Below, piece by piece: positions 1 through 5,346 of a stretch of 5,346 bases of DNA; position 1 is the first letter of the stretch, and each line of letters begins with the position of its first letter. The stretch comes from Trebonia sp. (GTDB taxonomy: Bacteria > Actinomycetota > Actinomycetes > Streptosporangiales > Streptosporangiaceae). The notes under the pieces were generated by a model. That model was not told the DNA's origin and did not search any database. It saw only the letters and a program-made list of their open reading frames with translations. The translations under genes and the position numbers were made by a program. The stretch lies in contig JASHPP010000734.1 of assembly GCA_030038035.1 (NCBI GenBank), positions 1-5,346 of the forward strand, read 5' to 3'.

Positions 1-258
1 TACCCGGGCGCCCAGCCACTCACCGGGCACCCCGGCCCCGACCGCCGACACCACCCCGCACCACTCGTGCCCCGGCCGCACCGGAAACCGCGTCTTACCC
101 TGCGCGAAATACGCCAGCTTCCCGGCGAACAGCTCGGCATCGGTCCCGCAGATCCCCACCCGCCGCACATCGATGACGACCTGCCCGGCCCCGGCCACCG
201 GCGGCTCGACTTCCTCGACCCGGGCAGCGGACGGCCCGGTGATCACCAGTGCGCGCAA
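1..258 (-). CDS. Zinc-dependent medium-chain alcohol dehydrogenase, N-terminal part (truncated by window edge)
   Basis: The 86 visible residues are the start of the GroES-like catalytic domain of a zinc-dependent medium-chain dehydrogenase. They begin MRALVITGP, followed by GICGTD (about 35-40) with Cys37 and PGHEWCG (62-68) with His64 and Glu65. By family knowledge these are the catalytic-zinc ligand region, so the likely reaction is NAD(P)-dependent oxidation of an alcohol or polyol. The structural-zinc cysteines and Rossmann domain lie off the left edge, so substrate and cofactor cannot be judged. I chose the TTG at 256-258 because the protein then opens like the family (M-x-A-L-V). The frame is closed by a stop at 295-297 with no better start between. 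A GTG at codon 5 is the alternative. The start lies 5 nt after the ABC ATPase stop and has no clear Shine-Dalgarno, which suggests translational coupling in the same operon. Confidence 0.88.
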   Translation of the reverse strand, partial: MRALVITGPSAARVEEVEPPVAGAGQVVIDVRRVGICGTDAELFAGKLAYFAQGKTRFPVRPGHEWCGVVSAVGAGVPGEWLGARV

Positions 259-263
259 CGACG

Positions 264-1379
264 CTAGCGCGCGACCAGCGGCTCGTCGACGGGCTCAGGA
301 ACAACACCGCGCGCGCCCGCCAGCACCCGCAGCGCGTCCGGCGGCAGGTAGCAATGCACCGGAGTGCCCTGCGCCATGTCCGGGTGGTCGCCGTCGTTCT
401 GCACCAGGGCCTGCACCGGGACGCCGGGCGCGAGGCGCAGCATCACCTGGGTGGTGGCACCGAGGAAGACCACGCGCTCAACCATGGCCGGCACCCGGTT
501 CTCGCCGGGGGAGCCGTGCGCCTCGATGCGCACCCGCTCGGGCCTGATCACGGCGTGCGCGCTGCCCGTCGAGCTCGCCTCGCACCGCTGCGAGGTCAGC
601 GACCAGTCGCCAAGACGAAGCGTGGCCGGCGGCCCGGCGGACTCGACGGAGATCTCCATCAGGTTGGCGGCGCCGAGGAAGTCGGCCACGTAGGTGTCGG
701 CAGGGTCCTCATAGACCTCGCGCGGGGTGCCGATCTGCACGATCTTGCCGGTGTGCATCACGGCCAGCCGGTCGGACATGGTCAGCGCCTCCTCCTGGTC
801 GTGGGTGACATAGAGGAAGGTGATGCCGACGCGTTCTTGCAGCGCCTTGAGCTCGACCTTGAGCGACCTGCGGAGCTTCGCGTCCAGCGCGCCGAGCGGC
901 TCGTCAAGCAGCAGCACCGCGGGCTTGAGGACGAGCGCCCTGGCCAGCGCGATGCGCTGCTGCTGGCCGCCGGATAGCTGGCCGGGGCGCCGGTTAGCGT
1001 ACGCCGCCATCTTCACCAGGTCCAGCGCCTCGTCCACCCGGCGCTTGAGATCCGCCTTGGTCACCGAGCGGTGCCGCAGCCCGAACGCCACGTTGTCGAA
1101 CGCGGTCAGGAACGGGAACAGCGCGTAGCTCTGGAACACCGTGTTCACGTTGCGCCGGTGCGGCGGCACACCGGAGACGTCCACGCCATCGAGCAAGATC
1201 TGGCCCGAGGTCGGCTGCTCGAAGCCGGCGATCAGCCGCAGCGTGGTCGTCTTACCGCAGCCCGAGGGGCCGAGCAGGGAGAAGAACTCGCCGCTGGCCA
1301 CCGAGAGATCGATGTGATCCACCGCGATCTCATGGAACTTCTTGGTCAGCCCGGTCAGCTCGACGCTTCCTCCGGCCAC
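264..1379 (-). CDS. PotA-like ABC importer ATP-binding protein
   Basis: This 371-residue protein is a complete ABC ATPase of the spermidine/putrescine/iron/sulfate importer group (PotA-like); its length is normal for the group. Visible motifs are Walker A GPSGCGKT (37-44), Q-loop VFQSYALFP (81-89), signature LSGGQQQR (135-142), Walker B VLLLDEP with Glu160, D-loop GALD (163-166) and the switch His193 in VTHDQEEAL. Residues about 275-350 fit a C-terminal TOBE domain (VIRPERVRI then an FLGATTQV strand). It would sit on the cytoplasmic face and power uptake by a binding-protein-dependent permease. No permease or binding protein is visible; these may lie beyond the left edge. The GTG start at 1377-1379 is backed by GGAGGT six nt upstream. 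It lies 14 nt after the TetR gene and 5 nt before the dehydrogenase. The family alone cannot fix the substrate: polyamine, Fe3+, sugar and opine-type importers share this architecture. Confidence 0.93.
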   Translation of the reverse strand: MAGGSVELTGLTKKFHEIAVDHIDLSVASGEFFSLLGPSGCGKTTTLRLIAGFEQPTSGQILLDGVDVSGVPPHRRNVNTVFQSYALFPFLTAFDNVAFGLRHRSVTKADLKRRVDEALDLVKMAAYANRRPGQLSGGQQQRIALARALVLKPAVLLLDEPLGALDAKLRRSLKVELKALQERVGITFLYVTHDQEEALTMSDRLAVMHTGKIVQIGTPREVYEDPADTYVADFLGAANLMEISVESAGPPATLRLGDWSLTSQRCEASSTGSAHAVIRPERVRIEAHGSPGENRVPAMVERVVFLGATTQVMLRLAPGVPVQALVQNDGDHPDMAQGTPVHCYLPPDALRVLAGARGVVPEPVDEPLVAR

Positions 1380-1385
1380 GGCGCC

Positions 1386-1391
1386 ACCTCC
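1386..1391 (-). promoter_or_regulatory. Ribosome binding site of the ABC ATPase gene
   Basis: On the minus strand GGAGGT lies exactly 6 nt before the GTG at 1379-1377, inside the 14-nt gap after the TetR stop codon. It is the best Shine-Dalgarno match in the left operon. It supports the GTG start although no ATG is available there. Confidence 0.8.
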
Positions 1392-1393
1392 AG

Positions 1394-2134
1394 TTACGTA
1401 CCGCGTTTGCGTGCCCGCCCAGGCGCGGGAGGCTTCCAGTCGAACCCTAGCTGTCCGGACGCGAAACGCATCGCCAGTTCGTATGTGCGTTGCGGGGGAA
1501 CCTCGGGGTCCTCGAGCGCGATCTGCACCGCCAGCCCGTCAAGCAGAGCGGACAGCGTGACCGTGAAGTCGTCGGCGTCTACAGGCGCGAACTCGCCGGC
1601 CTCCTGGCCGGCCAGCACGATGGAGCGGATGGTCTCCCGCCACCGCTCGTCGGACTTCTGCCGCACCGCGGCGACCCCCGGGCTGCGGGGCGCCTGCGCC
1701 CACAGGTCAAGCCACAGCAGCCAGTAGCTGAGCGGCTCGGGGTTCCCCGGCAGGCAGATCATGGCGATGTGGTCTTCGAGCTGCCCGGCCGCGGTGGGGA
1801 TTCCCGCCATCCGCACCTGGTTCTCTGCGTACCAGGTGTCCTCTGAGTACCTGATCGCCTCGGTGAGCAGCTGGTCGCGGGTCTTGAAGTAGTAGATGAC
1901 AAGCGCCGGGCTCGTCCCTGTCCGCTCGGCGACGTCGGCGATCCTGGTGTCCGCGTAGCCCCGCTCCACGATGACCTCGAGCGCGGCGCGCAGCATCTGC
2001 TCCCGCCGCTCGGCCTCCCGCTCGCCGCCGCTGCCACCACGGGCGCCGCTGCTGCCACCACGGGCGCCGCTGCCACCACGGGCGCCAAGGGCGCCGCGGG
2101 AGACCCTGCGGTCGCCGCTTACCTGCTCCTTCAT
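1394..2134 (-). CDS. TetR-family transcriptional regulator (BetI-like)
   Basis: A 246-residue TetR-type repressor. The DNA-binding part spans about 41-92: helix 1 QMLRAALEVIVERGY, then the helix-turn-helix IADVAERTGTSPALVIYYF (65-83), followed by KTRDQLL, all typical of TetR. The C-terminal part (about 95-230) is the ligand and dimer domain. Its pattern, including PLSYWLLWLDLWAQA (134-148) and a DDFTVTLSALLDGLAVQ segment (188-204), resembles the BetI-type TetR_C domain; that assignment is from memory of the family. Residues 11-40 form an unusual Gly/Ala/Arg/Ser-rich tail before helix 1, encoded by a tandem DNA repeat. The ATG start has GAGGAT six nt upstream; the next in-frame Met (47) would cut into helix 1. 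It is the first gene of the minus-strand operon and is divergent from the FAD oxidoreductase. A palindrome in the shared gap makes autoregulation and control of both arms likely. The effector is unknown. Confidence 0.92.
   Translation of the reverse strand: MKEQVSGDRRVSRGALGARGGSGARGGSSGARGGSGGEREAERREQMLRAALEVIVERGYADTRIADVAERTGTSPALVIYYFKTRDQLLTEAIRYSEDTWYAENQVRMAGIPTAAGQLEDHIAMICLPGNPEPLSYWLLWLDLWAQAPRSPGVAAVRQKSDERWRETIRSIVLAGQEAGEFAPVDADDFTVTLSALLDGLAVQIALEDPEVPPQRTYELAMRFASGQLGFDWKPPAPGRARKRGT
2027..2083 (-). repeat. Tandem 18/21-bp repeat encoding the ARGGSG tail of the TetR protein
   Basis: Three head-to-tail units: GCCGCTGCCACCACGGGC at 2027-2044 and 2066-2083 (identical 18-mers), and a 21-bp version at 2045-2065 with one extra GCT triplet. 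On the minus strand they encode ARGGSG (residues 18-23), ARGGSSG (24-30) and ARGGSG (31-36). All length steps are multiples of three, so gain or loss of a unit keeps the reading frame. The stretch is predicted to be flexible and positively charged, placed just ahead of the DNA-binding domain. Confidence 0.93.
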
Positions 2135-2179
2135 CCGCCGATCCTCGCATAGGCCTGGACCGCTCCCTCGTCCGCGGTC

Positions 2180-2208
2180 TTGTGGGTAATCGTAGCAGCT
2201 TCTAGACT
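2180..2208 (+). promoter_or_regulatory. Candidate sigma-70-type promoter of the FAD oxidoreductase operon
   Basis: TTGTGG (2180-2185) and TAGACT (2203-2208) are separated by 17 nt. They fit the loose TTGnnn/TAnnnT pattern of actinobacterial housekeeping promoters. The start of transcription would fall near 2215, about 40 nt before the ATG at 2254. The -10 box overlaps the palindrome at 2205-2220. This is a pattern match only. Confidence 0.45.
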
Positions 2209-2220
2209 GAATGTTCAGTC
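2205..2220. promoter_or_regulatory. Palindromic TetR-type operator in the divergent promoter region
   Basis: GACTGAA-TG-TTCAGTC is a perfect 7-bp inverted repeat around a 2-bp centre, in an otherwise ordinary 119-bp gap between divergent genes. Size and symmetry match the sites bound by TetR dimers, and the TetR gene is the next gene to the left. The site overlaps the predicted -10 box and start site of the rightward promoter. On the other strand TTGACT (2222-2217) could be a -35 element for the TetR gene, although I see no good -10 at the right distance. Binding by this TetR protein is an inference from position. Confidence 0.72.
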
Positions 2221-2239
2221 AATCTTTCGGCCGTATCGT

Positions 2240-2244
2240 AAGGA
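2240..2244 (+). promoter_or_regulatory. Ribosome binding site of the FAD oxidoreductase gene
   Basis: AAGGA ends 9 nt before the ATG at 2254 and supports that start. The protein then has a short basic lead of about 13 residues before the first beta strand of the FAD domain. Confidence 0.6.
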
Positions 2245-2253
2245 CCCGGTTTC

Positions 2254-3903
2254 ATGGCTACGAAGGCAGCAAAAGCAACGGTATCGACCTCCTACGACGC
2301 GATCGTCGTCGGGGGCGGCCACAACGGGCTCGTCGCGGCGGCGTACCTGGCGCGCTCAGGCGCGCGGACGCTCGTGCTCGAGGCGCGACCAAAGACCGGC
2401 GGCGCCGCGACCACAGAAGCCCCCTGGCCGGATGCCCCCGAGTTCCGCGTCACCCGCCTGTCGTACGTGATGTCGCTGCTCCCGCCGACGATCATCAACG
2501 ACCTGCAGCTTGCCAGGCATGGCTACAAGATCTATCCGATGGGCCCGTACTACCAGGCCTTCCCCGAGGGCGGCTCAATCAAGCTCTACGCCGACGACGC
2601 CAAGCGGAACTACGAGGAGGTCTCCCGCTGGTCGGTGAAGGACGCCGAGGCGATGCCGCGGTGGGACGCGTGGCTGGCCAGCCTCGCCGACGTGCTCGGC
2701 CCGCTGCTGCTCACCGTGCCGCCGAACCTCGGCTCCCGCAAGCCCGCCGACCTGGCCCAGACGCTAAGGCTCGCCTGGCGGAACCGCGGCCTTGACGTCC
2801 GCACGATCGCCGACGTGACCCGGCTGATGACGATGTCGATCGCCGACCTGCTCGATGACTGGTTCGAGTCGTCCCAGGTCAAGGGCGCGCTCGCGGTCAA
2901 CGGCGTGATCGGCACCTGGGCAGGCCCGTACGAGCCAGGCACCGCCTACGTGATGGCACACCACTCGATCGGCGACGTAGGCGACGGTCACCTCGGCAAC
3001 TGGGGCTTCCAGGAGGGCGGCATGGGCGCGGTCGCCGACGCGATCGCGAAGGCCGCCCGCGAGAACGGCGCCGAGATCCACACCGGCGCGCGGGTCAGCC
3101 AGATCCTGCTCAAAGACGGCAAGGCAGCCGGCGTCGTACTCGACAACGGCCAGCAGCTTACGGCCAAGCTCGTGGTCACCTCGCTGCACCCGCGCACCGC
3201 GTTCCTCGACCACGTGGGCAAGCAGAACCTGCCCGATGACTTCGTCAGCGACATCGAGCACTGGAAGAGCCGCAGCGGCGTCGTCAAGATCAACCTGGCG
3301 CTGGCCGAACTGCCCGATTTCACCGCCGATCCCGGCACCAACCTGCAGGAGCACCACACGGGCTCGGTCGAGATGGCCCCGTCCATGCCGTACATCGAGC
3401 GGGCCTTCACCGAGGCGCGAAACGGCATCCCCGCAACCAAGCCGTTCTCCGACGGCGTGATACCGACCGCGTTCGATAAGACCTTGTGCCCGGACGGCTA
3501 TCACATCATGTCGCTGTTCACTCAATGGGTCCCATCCGACTGGAACGAGCAGCCGCATGCCTCCGAACTCCAGGCCTATGCCGACCGCATGATCGACTGC
3601 TACAACGAGGTGGCACCCAACTTCAAGAGCTCGATCCTGCACCGCGACATCGTCGGCCCTTATGCGATGGAGCACGAGTACGGCCTGGTCGGCGGCAACA
3701 TCTTCCACGGCGAGCTGTCCCTTGAGCAGCTGTTCAACATGCGCCCGGCGCCCGGCTTCGCCGACTACCGGACGCCCGTGCCCGGGCTGTACTACGCGAG
3801 CTCGGCCACGCACGCGGGCGGCGGGGTGTGCGGGATCCCCGGCATGCAGGCGGCGAAGGCGGCGATCGCGGACCGGCGCAAGGGACGCCGCCGCAGTGGC
3901 TGA
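2254..3903 (+). CDS. FAD-dependent oxidoreductase, phytoene-dehydrogenase-related / PYROXD2-like
   Basis: This 549-residue protein opens with a Rossmann-type dinucleotide fold: DAIVVGGGHNGLVAAAYLA, with Gly20, Gly22 and Gly25 as GxGxxG. The acidic Glu43 in VLEARP binds the FAD ribose in this fold, and a GG motif follows at 49-50. The C-terminal FAD motif GLYYASSATHAGGGVCGIPG (511-530) then MQAAKAA resembles the end of COG1233 / PYROXD2 proteins (GG-TH-GGGV-G-PG pattern). The family includes carotenoid desaturases and many flavoproteins of unknown substrate, and the fold is shared with amine oxidases. No carotenoid genes are nearby, so a desaturase role is unlikely. No signal peptide or membrane segment is evident, so it is probably cytoplasmic. 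It is the first gene of the plus-strand operon, divergent from the TetR gene. Its stop overlaps the acyl-CoA synthetase start by 8 nt, so the two products probably act in one pathway. Confidence 0.9.
   Translation: MATKAAKATVSTSYDAIVVGGGHNGLVAAAYLARSGARTLVLEARPKTGGAATTEAPWPDAPEFRVTRLSYVMSLLPPTIINDLQLARHGYKIYPMGPYYQAFPEGGSIKLYADDAKRNYEEVSRWSVKDAEAMPRWDAWLASLADVLGPLLLTVPPNLGSRKPADLAQTLRLAWRNRGLDVRTIADVTRLMTMSIADLLDDWFESSQVKGALAVNGVIGTWAGPYEPGTAYVMAHHSIGDVGDGHLGNWGFQEGGMGAVADAIAKAARENGAEIHTGARVSQILLKDGKAAGVVLDNGQQLTAKLVVTSLHPRTAFLDHVGKQNLPDDFVSDIEHWKSRSGVVKINLALAELPDFTADPGTNLQEHHTGSVEMAPSMPYIERAFTEARNGIPATKPFSDGVIPTAFDKTLCPDGYHIMSLFTQWVPSDWNEQPHASELQAYADRMIDCYNEVAPNFKSSILHRDIVGPYAMEHEYGLVGGNIFHGELSLEQLFNMRPAPGFADYRTPVPGLYYASSATHAGGGVCGIPGMQAAKAAIADRRKGRRRSG
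3880..3885 (+). promoter_or_regulatory. Ribosome binding site of the acyl-CoA synthetase gene
   Basis: AAGGGA lies inside the end of the FAD oxidoreductase gene, 10 nt before the GTG at 3896-3898. It favours this overlapping start over the in-frame ATG at 3977. Confidence 0.5.
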
Positions 3904-5346
3904 CCGGGCGGCACCCGGCCCGGCCGCGCCAAACCCGCCAGCGCCAAACCCGCCAGCGCCCGACCCGCTCGCGGTCATGCTCGAGGCGCGCAGCGTGGCG
4001 CTCGTCGGCGCCTCGCCGCGCCCGGGCAGCCTGGGCAGCCGCATGGTCGCCGAGGTCGCCCGGTCGGCGAGCAACCCGCGCACGTACCTGGTCAACCCCC
4101 GCTACGGCGAGATCGCAGCGACCGCGTGCTACCCGAGCCTGACCGAGCTGCCAGAGCAGGTCGACCTGGCGCTGCTCGCCGTGCCCGACTCCGCCCTGGA
4201 GGAGCAGGTGAAGGTGGCGGCAGAAGCCACGGCCCGTTCCGTAGTGATATTTGGCTCTGCCTTCGATCCGGACGGGAGCGGGACGGGCACCGGCACCGGC
4301 ACCTTGGCCGCGGCCACGGGGCTCAGAACGCGGATCGCGGAGATCGCCACGGCGGCCGCGATACCGGTGTGCGGCGCGGGATGCATGGGGTTCGTGAACG
4401 TGGCGCGCGGGCTGCGGGCGGTCGGCTACGTGGAGCGGGACCCGCTGCCGCAGGGCCCGGTCGGGCTGGTCACGCACTCGGGGTCGGTGTTCTCCGCGCT
4501 GCTGCGGGCGCGCCGCGCGTTCGGGTTCACGGTCGCGGTCTCATCGGGGCAGGAGCTGGTCACGCCCGCCGCCGCGTACGCGCGCTACGCGCTGAGCCTG
4601 CCGGAGACGAAGGTGCTCGCGCTCGTGCTCGAGGCGATCAGGGACGCCGGCCTGCTCCGTGACGTGCTGGCGGCCGCCGCGGACCGCGACGTCCCCGTCG
4701 TGCTGCTTGCCGCCGGGGAGTCGGACACCGCCAGGGCGCTGGTGTCCGCGCACTCCGGCGCGCTGGCCGCGGGCGACGGCGCGTGGCAGGCGCTCGCGTT
4801 CGGCTACGGCCTGCACCGGGTGGGCGACCTCGCGGAGCTTGCGGACACGCTTGAGCTGTTCTGCGCGGGCCGCCGCCCGCCGCCCGGCACGGGCCTGGCC
4901 ACCGTGCACGACTCCGGCTTCGAGCGGGCGCACGTGGCCGACGTCGCCGCGTCGGCCGGCGTGCGCTTCGCCGCGATCGCGCAGCCGACGAAGGACCGGC
5001 TCGCCGCCGTGCTCGACCCCGGCCTGGAACCGGGCAACCCGCTCGACGTGTGGGGGACCGGCGCCGGCACCGAGCAGCTGTTCACCCACGCCCTGTCCGC
5101 GCTGGCCGCCGATCCGGGCGTCGGCGCGGTCGCGCTGGCCGTGGACCTGGTGCCGGAGTTCGACGGCGACGACTCCTACCCGCGGGCCGCGCTGGCGGCG
5201 GCGAAAGGCACGGACAAGCCGGTCGCCGTGCTCGCCTCGGTGCCTGCCGCGATCGACGTGGCGGCGGCCGCCCGGCTGCGCGCCGCCGGGGTCCCCGTGC
5301 TCGAGTCGGCCCGCACCGGCCTGCTCGCGCTCGGCCACCTGCTGGC
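3896..5346 (+). CDS. NDP-forming acyl-CoA synthetase, N-terminal 483 residues (truncated by window edge)
   Basis: An open frame runs from GTG 3896 to the window edge without a stop. It matches the alpha-like part of ADP-forming acetyl/acyl-CoA synthetases (COG1042 type), which convert an acid, ATP and CoA to acyl-CoA, ADP and Pi, or run in reverse. Residues about 29-125 are the CoA-binding Rossmann domain (ARSVALVGASPRPGSLGSR, then YLVNPRYGEI). Residues 187-325 are the first succinyl-CoA-ligase-like domain (GPVGLVTHSGSVFSALL; SSGQELV). His286 in AHSGALAAGD is at the position of the phosphorylated histidine in this family. Residues about 333-480 look like the second ligase-like domain. A C-terminal ATP-grasp domain, if fused, would lie past the edge. 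The start overlaps the FAD gene by 8 nt, implying coupling. Residues 10-24 are Pro/Ala-rich and repeat-encoded, and the conserved part starts only near residue 29, so ATG 3977 (Met28) is a credible alternative start. The acid substrate is unknown. Confidence 0.9.
   Translation, partial: MADRAAPGPAAPNPPAPNPPAPDPLAVMLEARSVALVGASPRPGSLGSRMVAEVARSASNPRTYLVNPRYGEIAATACYPSLTELPEQVDLALLAVPDSALEEQVKVAAEATARSVVIFGSAFDPDGSGTGTGTGTLAAATGLRTRIAEIATAAAIPVCGAGCMGFVNVARGLRAVGYVERDPLPQGPVGLVTHSGSVFSALLRARRAFGFTVAVSSGQELVTPAAAYARYALSLPETKVLALVLEAIRDAGLLRDVLAAAADRDVPVVLLAAGESDTARALVSAHSGALAAGDGAWQALAFGYGLHRVGDLAELADTLELFCAGRRPPPGTGLATVHDSGFERAHVADVAASAGVRFAAIAQPTKDRLAAVLDPGLEPGNPLDVWGTGAGTEQLFTHALSALAADPGVGAVALAVDLVPEFDGDDSYPRAALAAAKGTDKPVAVLASVPAAIDVAAAARLRAAGVPVLESARTGLLALGHLL
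3926..3960 (+). repeat. 15-bp tandem repeat encoding APNPP units
   Basis: GCGCCAAACCCGCCA occurs twice back to back (3926-3940, 3941-3955), followed by the start of a third unit (GCGCC, 3956-3960). It encodes APNPP-APNPP-AP near the N-terminus of the acyl-CoA synthetase. The unit length is a multiple of three, so copy number could vary without a frameshift. Confidence 0.85.
4286..4303 (+). repeat. Hexanucleotide GGCACC x3 within the acyl-CoA synthetase gene
   Basis: Three exact GGCACC copies encode Gly-Thr repeats at about residues 131-136, within the longer SGTGTGTGT stretch (128-136). They fall after the conserved core of the CoA-binding domain (VVIFGSAF, 116-123), probably in a surface loop between VVIFGSAF and the helix ahead of the GAGCMGF segment. 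Confidence 0.8.

Noticed and set aside
249..977. 242-codon plus-strand frame opposite the ABC ATPase
   Set aside because: It is antisense to the Walker B and signature region of a complete ABC ATPase; there are no recognisable motifs in its own product.
1071..1727. 218-codon plus-strand frame opposite the TetR and ATPase genes
   Set aside because: It crosses the boundary of two real minus-strand genes and looks like a GC-bias shadow.
2135..2253. Riboswitch or attenuator in the divergent gap
   Set aside because: The predicted leader of the right arm is only about 40 nt, and I see no terminator-like stem followed by a T run.
2254..3903. Reading the flavoprotein as a carotenoid desaturase (CrtI)
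   Set aside because: There is no carotenoid gene nearby, and the C-terminal motif fits the PYROXD2-like branch better.
2764..4095. 443-codon open frame on the minus strand across the FAD oxidoreductase gene
   Set aside because: It is antisense to a gene with clear FAD motifs, has no recognisable domain, and reads as Arg/Ala/Val/Gly-rich text typical of shadow frames in high-GC DNA. It also spans the junction of two real genes.
3734..4477. 247-codon minus-strand frame across the FAD/synthetase junction
   Set aside because: It overlaps two well-supported plus-strand genes, and its product is Arg/Gly/Ala-rich with no family resemblance.
4126..4662. 178-codon plus-strand frame inside the acyl-CoA synthetase
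   Set aside because: It is a shifted frame of the same DNA. The frame from 3896 gives the conserved domains, whereas this one gives composition-driven sequence.
4541..5338. 265-codon minus-strand frame opposite the acyl-CoA synthetase
   Set aside because: The plus strand encodes a conserved CoA ligase here. The antisense product is low-complexity Arg/Gly/His-rich with no motif.

Overview
The window is very GC-rich with strong G/C bias at third codon positions, GTG and TTG starts and tight gene packing. This points to a high-GC actinobacterium (an inference from composition and gene style; no marker gene fixes the genus). Nearly the whole window is coding. The longest gap is the 119-bp divergent promoter region at 2135-2253. 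I see no RNA genes, insertion sequences, CRISPR arrays or obvious terminators.

Left arm, minus strand (2134 down to 1): a TetR-family regulator with a BetI-like look (1394-2134), then a PotA-like ABC importer ATPase (264-1379), then the N-terminal 86 residues of a zinc-dependent medium-chain alcohol dehydrogenase that runs off the left edge (1-258). Gaps of 14 and 5 nt suggest one operon headed by its own regulator.

Right arm, plus strand (2254 to the end): an FAD-dependent oxidoreductase of the phytoene-dehydrogenase-related/PYROXD2 type (2254-3903). Overlapping it by 8 nt is the 5' part of an NDP-forming acyl-CoA synthetase (3896 to the right edge). That gene starts with GTG and is open to the window edge.

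The two arms diverge from one short control region. It holds a 16-bp palindrome (2205-2220) that looks like a TetR operator and overlaps the predicted -10 box of the right arm. The simplest model is that the TetR protein controls both arms in response to a small molecule. That molecule would be imported (PotA-like ATPase), oxidised (FAD oxidoreductase, alcohol dehydrogenase) and activated to a CoA thioester (acyl-CoA synthetase). The substrate cannot be read from the sequence. A polyamine, other amine or quaternary ammonium compound is a speculative guess from the ABC and regulator families.
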